Notes: generated by a model not told the origin, from the sequence alone. Positions 34,201 to 45,394 are shown, counted from the stretch's first letter. The stretch is 64,000 bases of DNA from Cyathus striatus (GCA_025738555.1 JAOVFP010000024.1:1178001-1242000); one strand, 5' to 3'. Numbers and translations are program-made.

Positions 34201-36206
34201 AAGATTACTCGCTATCATTTGTTTCTGAAGCATTATGTATCCTGCGGACCTTTATCAAGCGAATCTTCGTCCATAGCAGAGCTGTTGAGCAGTCTGTAAG
34301 TCATCTTTCCGCCCCTCTTTTCTTCCGGCTTCATAGCCGTAGAATCAGCAAATTGCAGAATTTCTGGACCGTGTCAGTGCGGAGGAATATGCTCTGTCTG
34401 AAGTTGGACAATATAATCAGGTTACTCTTGATCTTTCAGAGCTGTATCTGCTGTAAGTTTCTTATATTTACAGGACATATTGATGATCCGGTCTGATATT
34501 TCAATAGGGAGCTATTGAAGTCGTCTCAAACGAATCAATCAGACGGCTTCTTGAAAGTTCTCTCATCTTTATCTCAGCACGAGCTCTTCCAAAACAAGCC
34601 TACCATACGGGCTGGTATTTTTACTCGTCTCATCAAGCTTCTAGCAACAAAGTTTTCCCTCTCTGTGTAAGATAAGAAGTTATATTGCTTACATACATGA
34701 TGCTAACTTCATTCTTCAGCTTCACTGAGGATATTATATCACCACTAAAGGCATTGTATGACAAGGTGTTCAGAGTGCTTCACCCTAGAATGAATGCTCT
34801 TATCCTGAGCGATGCGTCTTTCACCGACATTGGTGACCACAGCGATCTCTTGTCTAGCTGGGCGCATCTGCTAAAATTCGGGAACTGGCTTGAAATGAAA
34901 GATACACCTTTGTTCGGACAGCGCATCGCTGTTATGCTTACATCTATTCCTTCTTTCGACCATAATTTGGATTCAGCATGCATTGCAGCGTTCTCTATCA
35001 TTCTAAAAGAAATAGACTATTTGAAAGTCAACGTAGAACGACTTGATATGATGACTGCCTCATATATTGCGTTTGCTACAGCATTACAGACTAAGCGTGT
35101 GTCGTGCACATCATTCTGAACATCACATACTAAAACCCTCCCAGGTCTCAAAGAACTTGACGCTCGTTTGTCCCGTACTTCACAGCGTCTTTTGCCCGAA
35201 GAATTTGGCTATTTACTTAGGCTCGTGTCGGAGTCACTGCGTGCTAATGCTGCAGGAAGTCAACTTCAACATCTCGTCCACCTCGCAAAAATATTACTGC
35301 GCAATCATCCACAAAGTACGTCGTCATTTATACTAATGCTAGAGCATGTTCATCGTATTTCTAGATTCACTTAAACATATCCAAACGTTCGCTATGCAGT
35401 GTTTGGGCGCATTTGTCGATAACCCCCTCTTCACTGCTGGGCCTGTGCTGTTACGCTTAGAGGTGTTGGACTTTGTTGCGCAGCATTGTTCAGAAAGGGT
35501 TCGTTCGTTTTTAACACTGATACTTTGGGACTTTTATTTGATGGATTTTTAGCCGTCCGCTTTACGTACTATCGATGTTGGTGGTATCTGGACACTGTTC
35601 TCGCAACTATTAAGCCCATCCGACGAACATGATGATACAACCTGTGCAGATATATTCCATAAAATCACCACCACGATTAGCTCACTCATTCGACTCCGAC
35701 GCGACTTGCTCATTCTTAATTTGCCTCACTTAAGTATGATCCTGCGGCAGCTCATGCTTGGAACCCGAAGTTGTCGACTCCAACTGGGCTCGAAACAGCT
35801 TAAACTAGTCTTGGATACCCTACCTAGATGGATAAATCCCATTAAAGGTCTGGGTGCGGAGGAGGGAAGGGTGCTCTCGCGTGTTCTTGAAGCACTGACA
35901 ACAAAAACACTTGTACGCTCGCACACGGCACCGGAAACACAAAAAGCGGAGTCATTAGCGAAGCCATTCTCAAAACACGCAGTATATGTATTGAAAGCGT
36001 ATATTGAGGGCATGAATGATCCTTTATGCGTTCTTCCTCTGGAGTTAAGGAAAGAACTGCAACCAGGTCTATATGCACTCTGCGACATGATTAACGACCA
36101 TAGCAGAGATGCCATGATGGTGTCAGGGTTGGATTCTGGTGGGAAGGTTACTATGAAGGCTCTTTGGAAGGAATACGAGAAACAGAGATATGTAGGAAAA
36201 GGCTAA
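31257..36206 (+). CDS. URB2: Urb2/Npa2-like ribosome biogenesis protein
   Basis: The start MTTLQSSQNFARALKAASDP at 31257 opens a very long alpha-helical protein of about 1,400 residues over more than a dozen exons. Joined pieces include LKSWLTPLLHRITIVPIITS, FLQFHLEHWLQCIAVSSPAE, a basic insert SRKKRKKEIGIELEQ and FRKLFQEFSLENTADARATI. The C-terminal domain KHAVYVLKAYIEGMNDPLCV, LPLELRKELQPGLYALCDMI and GKVTMKALWKEYEKQRYVG is the Urb2/Npa2 family signature. The protein acts in early 60S assembly in the nucleolus. Some splice choices needed care: at about 32560 only an acceptor at AATCATAG|TGGAG keeps the frame. The promoter side carries the solo LTR. Confidence 0.78.
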
Positions 36207-36348
36207 TTACTATAGTACGAATGTACTTTTTATATATGTAATGACGTCATTATAACTAGCACTTGTACAACGCGTTCTCCGCGTTCCACCGGCCAACTGG
36301 TAACAAGTACAAGTTCGTCTTCGCGCGTTTCTTAACATTTGCTACAAT

Positions 36349-37579
36349 ATGAACCTAAAGTATTTTGGGTACTGCGTGTCTAGAGCAAGGTCATCTAACC
36401 GAGTTCGTCTGGGCACGATCATTCGGTGTTCCTTCGCCACTGTTGGGCCATCCATTATCGTACAACCTCCTCCAGAGCCAGTCTCTAGCATTCCCATCTC
36501 GTCGTCTACTCCATGCCCGACCGACCACCGTCTCATTGAAGCTTTAAACCATTCTCCTGTCACGTCTCTTCAAGACATCATCTATCAATTTGAGCAGAAT
36601 TCTGGTGCCATTATCACTGTATCACTTCCGTATGAATCTCGGCCATCTGAGTCTCGCAGGCTGAATTTCAGCGAGGAATCAACTAGCAATGTAGTCCTTG
36701 TGGCCCACTGCATTAAAGACGGAGACGACCACAAAGTTACCTATTGCTCTGGCTTCGCTCTAGAAACCCCAAATACCAAAGAGGACGAATCGTTAATTCT
36801 GACATGTGTACACACTCTCGAAGAGGCAAGGACTCCCTAGGATCTTCCACTTTTCACAGTTCAGCTTATGAGCTACTCTTTCTACAGATCCGCCAGTCTC
36901 CCCTCATGATTCTCGACACGTCACGAATTCACACCAAAAAAACAACGGGGAGCTTTATTATAACTGGAGCAGGAGATAGTCTGGCCATACATCCCGTCTC
37001 TCGCGTAGCCTCATCTCTCCCCCGGTCTGATCTACTGCTGCTATCATGCCGACTACCAAAGGACACAGTAGTAAACACACTTCCAGTTTCGCCTTACCCA
37101 GCGCATGGGAATACCTCCGTCCGGGTACACTTTGTTTCGCACCAGCAGCCAGAAGACTCTGACTGGACCCCTTGGATTGGCGATACTTGGAGTAAGTGGG
37201 TCTCTGGCAAAATAATAGGTTATCGTGATTTTTCTGGTCGCGAGTCGAAGGTTGGCGAATTTTGCGTCCATTATTCCTTTATCTTGTGAATTGACTGGGT
37301 TGTGCTCACAGCCAGGAACTTATGATACACTTTCACATTTGCTATTTACGCCACTACCCACCAATGGATCAAGTGGTGGGCCAATTATTGATGAAGAAAG
37401 TGGGGCAGTTGTGGGAATGGTTGTTGGTTCCAGAATGAATAATCGTGTGGAAGGGGTTCGGGGCTGGGGGTCCCTTCAGAGGCTATTTTCGAGGTAAAAT
37501 AGCTGCCCTGAATTCTTTTTCACTGAAGCTAACTAGGATGTAGATGTTCATGCTCCCTGGGTTGGAAGGAAAGAAATAA
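36349..37579 (+). CDS. Trypsin-like serine protease with probable mitochondrial presequence, apparent frameshift near the end
   Basis: MNLKYFGYCVSRARSSNRVR begins an Arg-rich, acid-free N-terminus typical of a mitochondrial presequence. The catalytic triad is visible: His in LILTCVHTLEE, Asp in LPRSDLLLLSC and Ser in TNGSSGGPIIDEESGAVVGM. The intron after HTLEE begins GC and not GT (36826-36887), and joining it restores IRQSPLMILD in frame. In the open frame the protein stops at 37497 (GWGSLQRLFSR). The expected continuation GVPSEAIFE, then MFMLPGLEGKK after an intron ending at about 37542, lies one frame over and ends at 37579. One G seems missing from the run near 37466. The substrate is unknown. 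Confidence 0.75.
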
Positions 37580-37804
37580 GCTTGTTGCCTCTTGTTGCAT
37601 ATGCATTTCAGTACTTTTGCTATTTTTGAAAGAAAGATTTTCAGAACAGAAAATTATTTTGTCGATATGTGGTTGGCAATGAACTCGGCTGAAGTGTGGC
37701 AAGGGCTCGGGGAAAATGCCTCATGGTATCCGGGGTCTTTGGGATATGCATTAGCCAATCGCATAATCCCGTGTCGCTCAAAAGCCTCACCACCTCAGTT
37801 TTCC

Positions 37805-37812
37805 TATATAAG
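37805..37812 (+). promoter_or_regulatory. Candidate TATA box
   Basis: TATATAAG followed about 25-35 bases later by CT-rich sequence, the usual fungal arrangement for a transcription start. No coding gene starts nearby; the next start codon with support is at 39029. Confidence 0.4.
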
Positions 37813-38397
37813 CCTGTGTAGTCCTCATGTTCTCTGCTTTCTTTTCTTTCTTTCATCTTCCTGCTCTTAGTTTCTCTTCCCTCAATATCCTCCTTCCTAG
37901 GACGCTGCGAACTTCTTCCTTACCTTCTCGCATCATCATCTGCTATCCAAACACTTTGCCTTCTTACACTAGTGGCGTTGTCGATCCACTACTCAAGTTA
38001 ACTATCTACTTCCGTATTCATCTCCTACACTGCACATACCCAGTCAGGTACGTATATACAACAATCATATTGACTTGCTGCAACTCTTTCAGTATATTAG
38101 AAATCCTTCCTACGCAACTCTGTTTGCTCCCTGGGGACCTACATATTAGCATCATTGGATATTTCTCTGCACCGTCTGATCGCTGGACCATTTCCGTCGT
38201 CGCCACTTTCGTTCCCCCTCTATGCTATCATCTCGCCTCTCACTCGTCAACAAACAACGTTACGCATTATCTATGACACATCTATCCTCCTACGGGCCGT
38301 TCGGAGTTCCAATGCATCCTTCGCCCTCGCGGTCTTTCGATTGCTGCGTTCACAGATGGTTCTCTTCTCACGTAGGCTGGTCACAAGGTTACAAGTT

Positions 38398-38464
38398 CCC
38401 GAGTCAGCGTTGACTCGGGGAAAACGTTGTCTCATGCGGTGCTGTTGCTTGGCGTTGACTCGGG
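38398..38464. promoter_or_regulatory. TGACTC palindrome plus third half-site
   Basis: CCCGAGTCA-GCGT-TGACTCGGG is a perfect 9-base inverted repeat with a 4-base spacer (38398-38419). The 13-mer GCGTTGACTCGGG recurs at 38452-38464. TGACTC is the half-site bound by Gcn4/Cpc1-type bZIP factors. The sites lie about 600 bases upstream of the RBM26-like start. Binding is inferred, not shown. Confidence 0.4.
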
Positions 38465-39028
38465 AACGCTGGGGTCTGGAGCGCATATTGTACATGCTAG
38501 CGGTTCGACTCGATCGGCTTAAATTTGGGGTGTTTTGACAAGATTCAAAAATGGGATCTAATGGGCTCGGCGGAGAATGAGCGTTGGTGGTTACTTCTGC
38601 AAGATATTCCCTTGCTCTGTATCCTTACTGTTTTGCATTGAATTGAGGATGTTCATGCAGTAATTGTGTGATGTATATGTGTAGGAGAGTAATGTTATTT
38701 TATTCGGTGATTGAGATATTTTTTGTTGTCTCAGTACTCAGTATTCCATTCGTGATCGATGCAAGATGTGTGTCCGCAGTTCAGTTGATAATAAGTATGT
38801 GTACACGCAGTATGCCTCTTAAGATAAGATAAGATACTGACGAGATGGTGGCTCTGGTCATGTGCAATGCTGACCAATATTCTCACAGCGTGTGACGGTC
38901 AAGGATGGATTGCTGGGAGGTCCAACCAACAGGGCTCCAGTTGCAAAGGTCAAGAGCACGTTCTGCTGCCCTCCGTCTTCTTCTCCTTCTCCTCTCATCT
39001 ACCTTTCTTCCTCGAAGGGCACGTCGAA

Positions 39029-41896
39029 ATGTTGTTTGATCCTTCGTCAGTCCCTCATCTCAAGCCATGGCTCGTACGAACCCTGGAACCAATGTCTGCG
39101 TTTTTCATCTTATTTTGTTCTCTATGTCTCATCCCCTACCCCACCCCTTCTAGATGTGATGCTGAGCCTGGTGCTCTCGCTGAATACATTCTCGCTCTCC
39201 TCAAACATAATGTTCCAGAACCTGACATGCGAAAAGAACTGGCGGTACAGCTCGAAGAGTTTCTTGAAAAAGGTGCGCCATGTTTACCCTCATCTCTTAA
39301 GCGCCTTACGCTCACTCGTAACGCTTTTATTCTTTCAGAATGCACTCCATTTATTGATACCTTATTCACTGTCCTTAGAACAAAATCATATCTTCCCTAC
39401 AATACTACCGACGAAACATCCGCTTCCTTCACCTCAAAACCTCAAGACAATGGCATTCCTATTCCCCTCGATGGCTTACTGGCGCCTACTTCTCCCTCCT
39501 CACCTGAATCTAAAGGTAGAAAACGAGGAAATGACAACGATGATCAGACAGGACAGCGTCCAGCCAAAGGCCCAAGACTAAACGAAGACAGTCACTTTCC
39601 GCGGTACGGCGACGGAAGGGGAGAAGGTCGGTTAGGAGGTGGATGGGGTGCAAGAGGAGGAGATGCATATAGAGACAATGGCCTTGCGGCAATGAATGGG
39701 TTTGGGATGATGAATATGGGAGCTTTTGCTAATGTGATGGGTATGAATGGTATGTTGCCAATGGGAATGAGTATGAATGGTCGTAGACCACAGCAAGCGT
39801 ATCAACCGCCTGATCAGAAAAGAGGGGTTTGCCGAGATTACTACAGTACGTTCACCTTCTTTTTGGATTTTAGAGGTTGTTGATGACGTCGCTTCAGATA
39901 ATGGTTATTGTGCTCGCGGAGCAATGTGCAAGTACAGTCATGGAGACGACGCCATGATTCCTGCGCAATTATACTCTGGCGCAGGTGGCATGCCATTCAT
40001 GCCTATGTTTCCCGGTGCTGCTGCACCTTTCGGTGTATCAGGCGCTGCCTACGATCCTCATGAAGCCCGTATGGACATGCGACCTTCAGGTGGTCGTCTA
40101 CAACAACGTGCTCCTCTTCTTCCTCGGACACAACAAGAAGACGGGAAAATAATTCATACCTCTGGAGAACTTCCTGTCATTCAAGATCTTACTCCCAGTG
40201 CACCGCATGACGAGATGAAACAGGCTGACGGTGAAAAACTAATATCACAGCCCACGCAACAAACTGCTCAGACGCATCCAATGACGGAAGATGATTCCAG
40301 TTCCAGAATAAACGGGCTTGGTGGAATGGTGTCTATGAATGGTCAGTCCTATACTTCCGTAGGTACACCAATGGATGTCGATGGAGCCGGGCCTTCAGGG
40401 ACTCGACATGGTGGATTCCGTGGTGGTAGAGGCAGCCGGGGAGGTCGTGGAACCTTCGGAGGCGAGGTACACAACTTCAGACCTCAAAAGCGTAACGACA
40501 AGACGTTGGTAGTGGAAAAAATCCCAGAAGATAAGCTCTCACTCGAGCAAGTCAATGCTTGGTTCAAGCGTTTTGGAACTGTGACAAACGTTGCAATTGA
40601 TGTTATGGGATCAAAGGCGCTCGTTAGCTTTTCGAATCACGAAGAAGCGCATGCGGCTTGGAAATCCGAAGACGCAGTCTTCAACAACCGATTTGTCAAA
40701 GTGTTTTGGCACCGGCCTTTGGAAGGCCATGGTGAAGCTGGGAAACGAATGTTGGCGGCTTCAGCACCAATGGTAGCAAACATGTCCACAAAGGAGACTA
40801 CGGCACCTCTTGCAGGGATATCTGTAAGCAAATCTGTGAACCCATCACGGAAATTCTCTGCAGTCCCTTCTGCCACTGCTAGTGTTCTGGCTGCCAAGCA
40901 GGAACTACTGGAGAAGCAGATCGCAGAGCAGAAGTCGCTAATGGCTTCGTTGGAGACGGCAACTCCGGCAGAAAAGAAGAATATTATGGGTCGTTTGAGA
41001 AAGCTGGGAGAAGAGATGAAAGCAGCACCAGCTACCACTCCTCCTGCTCCGACAGCCTCTCCTGGACCATCAACGGCCAAGAAGTCGACATTTGATGCTA
41101 CTGAGATTGAGAAGAAGGAGAGGGAGAAGTTGGACAGAGAGCTTGAGATGCATAGCGCCACCGCTGATGGTGAAGAGTCTGCAGAAGATTTGAAGGTAAA
41201 ACTTGAGAAGCTCAAAGCAGAAGCTGCAAGCCTTGGTATTCCCGACAGCGCCTCGGACACATCTTACAGTGCACCGTATCGTGGATTTCGTAGTCGGGCA
41301 AGGGGTGGGCCTCGAGGTTATTTCCGTGGCGCCATGCGCGGTGGACCCCCGTCTCGTGGTAGTATGAAGCTTGATAACAGGCCGAAGAAGCTGTTACTCA
41401 AGGGTGCGTCTGAAAGCGACATCCAAAATATTCATGATTGGTATGAGGTGAGTGTTTTCATTAACGTACTATAGAGCATGGTTGCTCATAATGCTTATAG
41501 ACAACCGGACAACTGGATACGGTAGAACATGCAGAAGGAGGGGGTATTATCGTTTCGTTCAAGTCTCGTCCCGGTGCTGAGCAGGCAAGATTCAATCGTG
41601 TTACTCCCTGTATTTTTCTCACGTCTCACATTAATTAGGGTCTTGCGAAAGGTTCTAACATACCGACAGTTGGGTCGGTTCAGATCACCTGGTATACTGG
41701 CAAGCCTAGTACAACATCTACTGCTATCTCCACATCTACAATATCCAAAACAGAGATTCAAATATCCACGAATGATGAGGCGGAACATGTCAGACCGAGA
41801 TCTCCTGAACCAGCCCAGTCACACCCTCACGAAGAAGAGGAGATTGTGGCAAGTGGATGGGGCGGCGACGATGAGGACGGAATGGGAATGCTTTGA
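39029..41896 (+). CDS. RBM26/RBM27-like RNA-binding protein (PWI-like, CCCH, two RRMs; Rmn1-type)
   Basis: MLFDPSSVPHLKPWLVRTLE then PI-CDAEPGALAEYILALL and ECTPFIDTLFTVLRTKSYLP match the N-terminal PWI-like domain of human RBM26/27. A Gly/Met-rich linker leads to a CCCH finger split by an intron (VCRDYY / NNGYCARGAMCKYSH). RGG-type repeats (GGFRGGRGSRGGRG) precede RRM1 (DKTLVVEKIPEDKLSLEQVN ... ALVSFSNHEEAHAAW). A coiled coil of about 130 residues follows, then RRM2 (PKKLLLKGASESDIQNIHDW ... GGGIIVSFKSRPGAEQ) and the acidic end WGGDDEDGMGML. The intron at 41585-41638 starts with GC. In S. pombe the ortholog Rmn1 belongs to MTREC, and in humans RBM26/27 to PAXT, which send polyadenylated RNA to the exosome. 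Confidence 0.88.
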
Positions 41897-42120
41897 GCAT
41901 GTGATGTCGGCGTGGCTACTCCTACCTACCGGATCCAATGTGTATAATTGCGTTTTTTTATTATCTCTCTACTTCATTAATATTTTATACGACGGGTCAC
42001 TGTGGGTTGACCAAGCAGGCAAAAAAAGCTTTTGCCTGTACTGCTTATTTATTTCATGTGCGCATTTTCTTAAGTTATGATTCGTTACTTATAGGTAAAG
42101 TGGTCCAAATGTCAATTAAT

Positions 42121-42837
42121 TTACAAGCTGGCGGTGACAGTTACTATGAGCCCCATGAATGCGACAATTTTTGATGCAGAGTACTGTGCGGCCCCTGATT
42201 GGGATCCACCACCACTGCCAGTCCCTCCAGCGGGGCTAATACCACTTTCATTGTTGCAACTCACACTAGAATCAATGGTGACATTGTTTGACAGTGTCAA
42301 ATCAGCGCATTGGTAAAGAGCACCGTCGCCGCCATCGAAGATGATCTGCATTGTAACATTCTGTCCATCAATCAGGCCAGTGAAATTACTTGATGATAGA
42401 TCAAAGGGGAAGCAAGCAATTCCCTCTCCGTTTATTTGGAAGAAGTTGTTGACCTGAGTGAAATTGTCAAATGATGTAGGGTTGGAGGCATTTGAAAGAA
42501 GAATTCCGACTAATATTGCATACGGTAGGTTAGAACTCATACATGGTGCTTCACAGATATGATCCTCACCTGTCCAGGTGGGATGCTCAGAGTTCAGGCT
42601 AAAAAACCCTTGCTCAAAGGGAATGTCGTGCGGTTTGAGGTCACGCTATTATAACCATCTATTGTACCAGTTATTATGAGAATTGAAAGAGACCTTGAAA
42701 TCGACGTATGCTATACGTACCACAGAAAGTAGGCTCATTCTCCTCATTGAAGGCCCCACGGGATGGAGGAAACTGCAGCTGGAAATGTGCAGCGACAACA
42801 TTGGCAAGAAGAGCCACGAGGAAAAAGAGAAGAACAT
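42121..42837 (-). CDS. BIM1-like copper acquisition factor (X325 family), copy a; start region out of frame
   Basis: The mature part reads [19 protein letters not shown], then TFC / [50 protein letters not shown] and [19 protein letters not shown] Gly/Ser linker and hydrophobic tail ([18 protein letters not shown]) suggest a GPI anchor. The family comprises LPMO-like secreted proteins that bind copper through their N-terminal His; Cryptococcus Bim1 works in copper uptake with a CTR transporter. The leucine-rich signal segment in frame with HFQ has no ATG; the only nearby ATG (42837) is in another frame. One base seems missing between the ATG and that segment, so the gene is either damaged or misread. 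It lies tandem to copy b. Confidence 0.75.
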
Positions 42838-43361
42838 GGCAGGAATTTTCGAATTCTGGAGTTATTCGTGCTAAATTTCCTGGGGCTTATAAAGGTGGAA
42901 AGACGAATAAAAGGGTATAACCTACATTACACATAAAAGAAAAAGTTTTTCGCTCGCCACAGACTTGCCTGTATGACAGGTCGTTTGTGTGGACGGCATT
43001 CTATTTTTGTCTGAGTCGCATACTCAGGGTCGGGAAGATGCATCTGCCACCGGACCGCTTCACATGGGCTCGAGTGAGTTTGCGAAGGACTGAATCAGAG
43101 AAGTAGTAACCTTGTAGTAACCAGGAAAAATACCGGAAATATCAGATAAATTTATGCAGACACGAAAATAGCAATGAGGGGCACTTTTACATTCACGTCA
43201 TACTACACACACAATGGCTTGAGGCTATTGCTTCTCATTGTTAACATTGTACCGTTTTGGTAACCCAAATTCCATTTTAAGTGAGGTCTGTCATGAAATA
43301 GTCGGTAGAAATATACTAGTACGTAAGGTTCATGATAACGCTCGTAAAATCCCTAACATAA
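42838..43361. promoter_or_regulatory. Promoter of BIM1-like copy a
   Basis: About 520 bases between the tandem BIM1-like genes. No ORF with support. I looked for copper-response motifs and found no convincing repeated element. Confidence 0.4.
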
Positions 43362-44188
43362 TTAGAGAAGGGCTATAATCGCTCCTCCAAGTCCCAAGGA
43401 AGTAGCAGTATATGTAAATAATTGTTGAGTCTTTCTGAGGGCACCACTGGTGTTTTGTGCGTCTGCGGTGGAAGATGCGCTAGCAGAAGTCGTTGAAGAA
43501 CTATGATCGTGAACCTGACTGGTTACATTCTTGCATGTCGACTTAACATCACTTGAAACAATGAAGTTGCTGGATAGTGTCAAGTCCGCGCACTAATGAA
43601 GAAAGTAGGTCATACCACGTGGGTAGGGTCTAGGAAATTCTTGGACTGACTTGATACAGAAGACCATCACCTCCATCGAAAATGATTTGGATGGTCACAT
43701 TCGCGCCATCAGTTACACCAGGAATGTTGGCGGCGGATACGTTGAGGGGAATGCAGAATGTACCAGCGCTTTCCTCCTTCGAATAGGGGTGCACAAACTG
43801 GAATTCTCCTCCAGATTCCGTAAAGTTGTCAAAAGACACGGAGTTCTGAACAGTGGATATTGCGACACCAGCTAGAGAAGCCATTTAAACATCTGCTGCT
43901 TGGGTTTGTCCGAGGTCTTTATCTCACCAGTGAATCCTCCGTGACTTGAGGTGATTGTGAAGAAGCCCTCATTGAGGGGGAAGGTGGTGCGATTGCTCAC
44001 GGCATTAGTGTACCCACCTGTTAGTCTGATGTCAATAGCAATGCGAAGTGCCTCTAACCTCACATACCGCAATATAAAGGCTCCTGATCGGCAACGAATA
44101 TACCGCGAGGCTCAGGGTAATTCAAGTGGAAGTGGGCGTTAGCAGAACTGACGAAGGCGAGAGCAATAAGGATACTACAGGAGAACAT
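43362..44188 (-). CDS. BIM1-like copper acquisition factor (X325 family), copy b
   Basis: The start ATG at 44188 gives a complete signal peptide (MFSCSILIALAFVSSANA), cleaved before HFHLNYPEPRGIFVADQEP. The next exons hold [77 protein letters not shown] and SDVKSTCKNVTSQVHDHSS. A Ser/Ala-rich stalk and a terminal hydrophobic stretch (ATSLGLGGAIIALL) fit a GPI anchor. Several N-glycosylation sequons are present. The mature N-terminal His is the expected copper ligand. It is paralogous to copy a with the same intron positions. Role: cell-surface copper capture, inferred from the family. Confidence 0.83.
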
Positions 44189-44703
44189 CACAAGCGGAGA
44201 GAAGATCTGTTACGGGGAGAATTCGAGACGAGATTCTCTAGGTTGTGTTCGATCTGGGCTTTATTTTATAGTCTATAATTTCTTCTAGACAATAAATTTA
44301 GTCGAACGCATCTCGCAATTCAACTTACATTGAAGGAGAAGAAAAAGTTTTTTCACGTAAGTATGTCTTGGCCCGAAACATTTTATCCAGACACAGGTTG
44401 GTTATGATCATTTGAATTTCCTGCCAAGACTCAATACAAGGTATAGATCCAGCTGTTGGTAAGCCAGTCGGACGCCTCAAAAATACCACTGCAGTACTTA
44501 AAAGCTGCAAGGGTAGAATACGTTATACCATTCTTATAAGATCATAAATTGACGCCAGAAGGTTCACATTAGGCATTTAGTAGCGTAATGACTTCGCAGC
44601 AACACCTATCTATGCTGAACTTGCAATCGACCCTTGCAGATTTCCATCCATATAACAAGAACAATAGTGTGCTACGTATCGGTTTTACATGACAGGAATC
44701 ATA
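44189..44703. promoter_or_regulatory. Promoter of BIM1-like copy b
   Basis: About 510 bases between BIM1-like copy b and the 3' end of the CTR gene. No gene or repeat seen. Confidence 0.4.
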
Positions 44704-45394
44704 TCAATGTCCCCCAACCATACGGCCACCAACTCTACCAAGTCTAACGAACAATATTTCCCCAACTCCGAGGCCCATGATAATAGCGATAATGTACGAC
44801 ATGTTAAATGTCCTGGAAAGTTGGTAAGAAGGGGAAAAACCATAATAGTTCAACTTACATAACCACCAACATAAGAACATACCCAAAGAGTGCCTGTACA
44901 GAATGTAACACTCCACGGGGAATATCGTGGGTAGAGATGAAGGGAAATATAGAACGCTGAATGCGTGTTTGACGCGTATTGTCTAATGGCGAAGTTGACT
45001 CGGCGTCACGCGATTCCTTAATGATTCCGGTCTTCAGAACTTCCAGATTAGCGTCTGCAGCCGGAGAAGAATAGGTCTCGTTATGCACGCGAGAACCAGC
45101 GGCAGTCATCGCAAGCGCTCTAAATTCACAGGGTAAATTAAGAAAGGAGTCAACGAATGAAGTTTCTCGCCTTTGATGCCAGCGCACTTCACAAATAGTA
45201 CGAACAGCGGCAAGAAAGCGATCAAGAATAGCCAGAAAGAAAACACCAACGCAAGCACCACCGATAACACCTGGAGATGAAGGCTTCCAAGCAGAAAACA
45301 ATAGATTATCTCCACCGGTGAAGTGGAAATACGGTATCATCATAACTTCTTCAGTTGAGGAGGAAGAGTTGCTCATAACATGAAAGTGAGACAT
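44704..45394 (-). CDS. CTR-type high-affinity copper transporter
   Basis: MSHFHVMSNSSSSTEEVMM then IPYFHFTGGDNLLFSAWKPS forms the Met/His-bearing N-terminus. Helix 1 is SSPGVIGGACVGVFFLAILD. A cytosolic loop of about 100 residues follows. Helix 2 is HSVQALFGYVLMLVVMTFNM, with the M-x3-M copper-selectivity motif (MLVVM), and helix 3 is SYIIAIIMGLGVGEILFVR with G-x3-G packing (GLGVG). One intron splits GTTAT|G within MTFNM. These motifs define Ctr copper permeases, which form trimers in the plasma or vacuolar membrane. The length, about 210 residues, is typical. It lies upstream of, and co-oriented with, two BIM1-like genes. Confidence 0.9.

Larger units (their letters stand above)
37580..39028. 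other. Gene-free 1.4 kb with TATA box and spliced-looking leader
   Basis: No protein family is seen. A good TATA box (TATATAAG, 37805-37812) is followed by a long pyrimidine-rich stretch, and a strong donor (CAG|GTACGT, about 38047) pairs with an acceptor CTTTCAG about 45 bases later. This looks like the start of a transcript with an untranslated leader, either for the RBM26-like gene or for a short unrecognised RNA. Also present is the TGACTC palindrome at 38398-38419. Confidence 0.4.

Noticed and set aside
37827..38276. 149-codon plus-strand ORF after the TATA box
   Set aside because: Ser/Leu/Phe-rich translation of CT-rich DNA with no domain. A strong splice donor lies inside it, so it is more likely leader sequence.
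38495..38520. GGTTCGACTCGAT resembling a tRNA B box
   Set aside because: No matching A box, acceptor stem or cloverleaf could be drawn around it.
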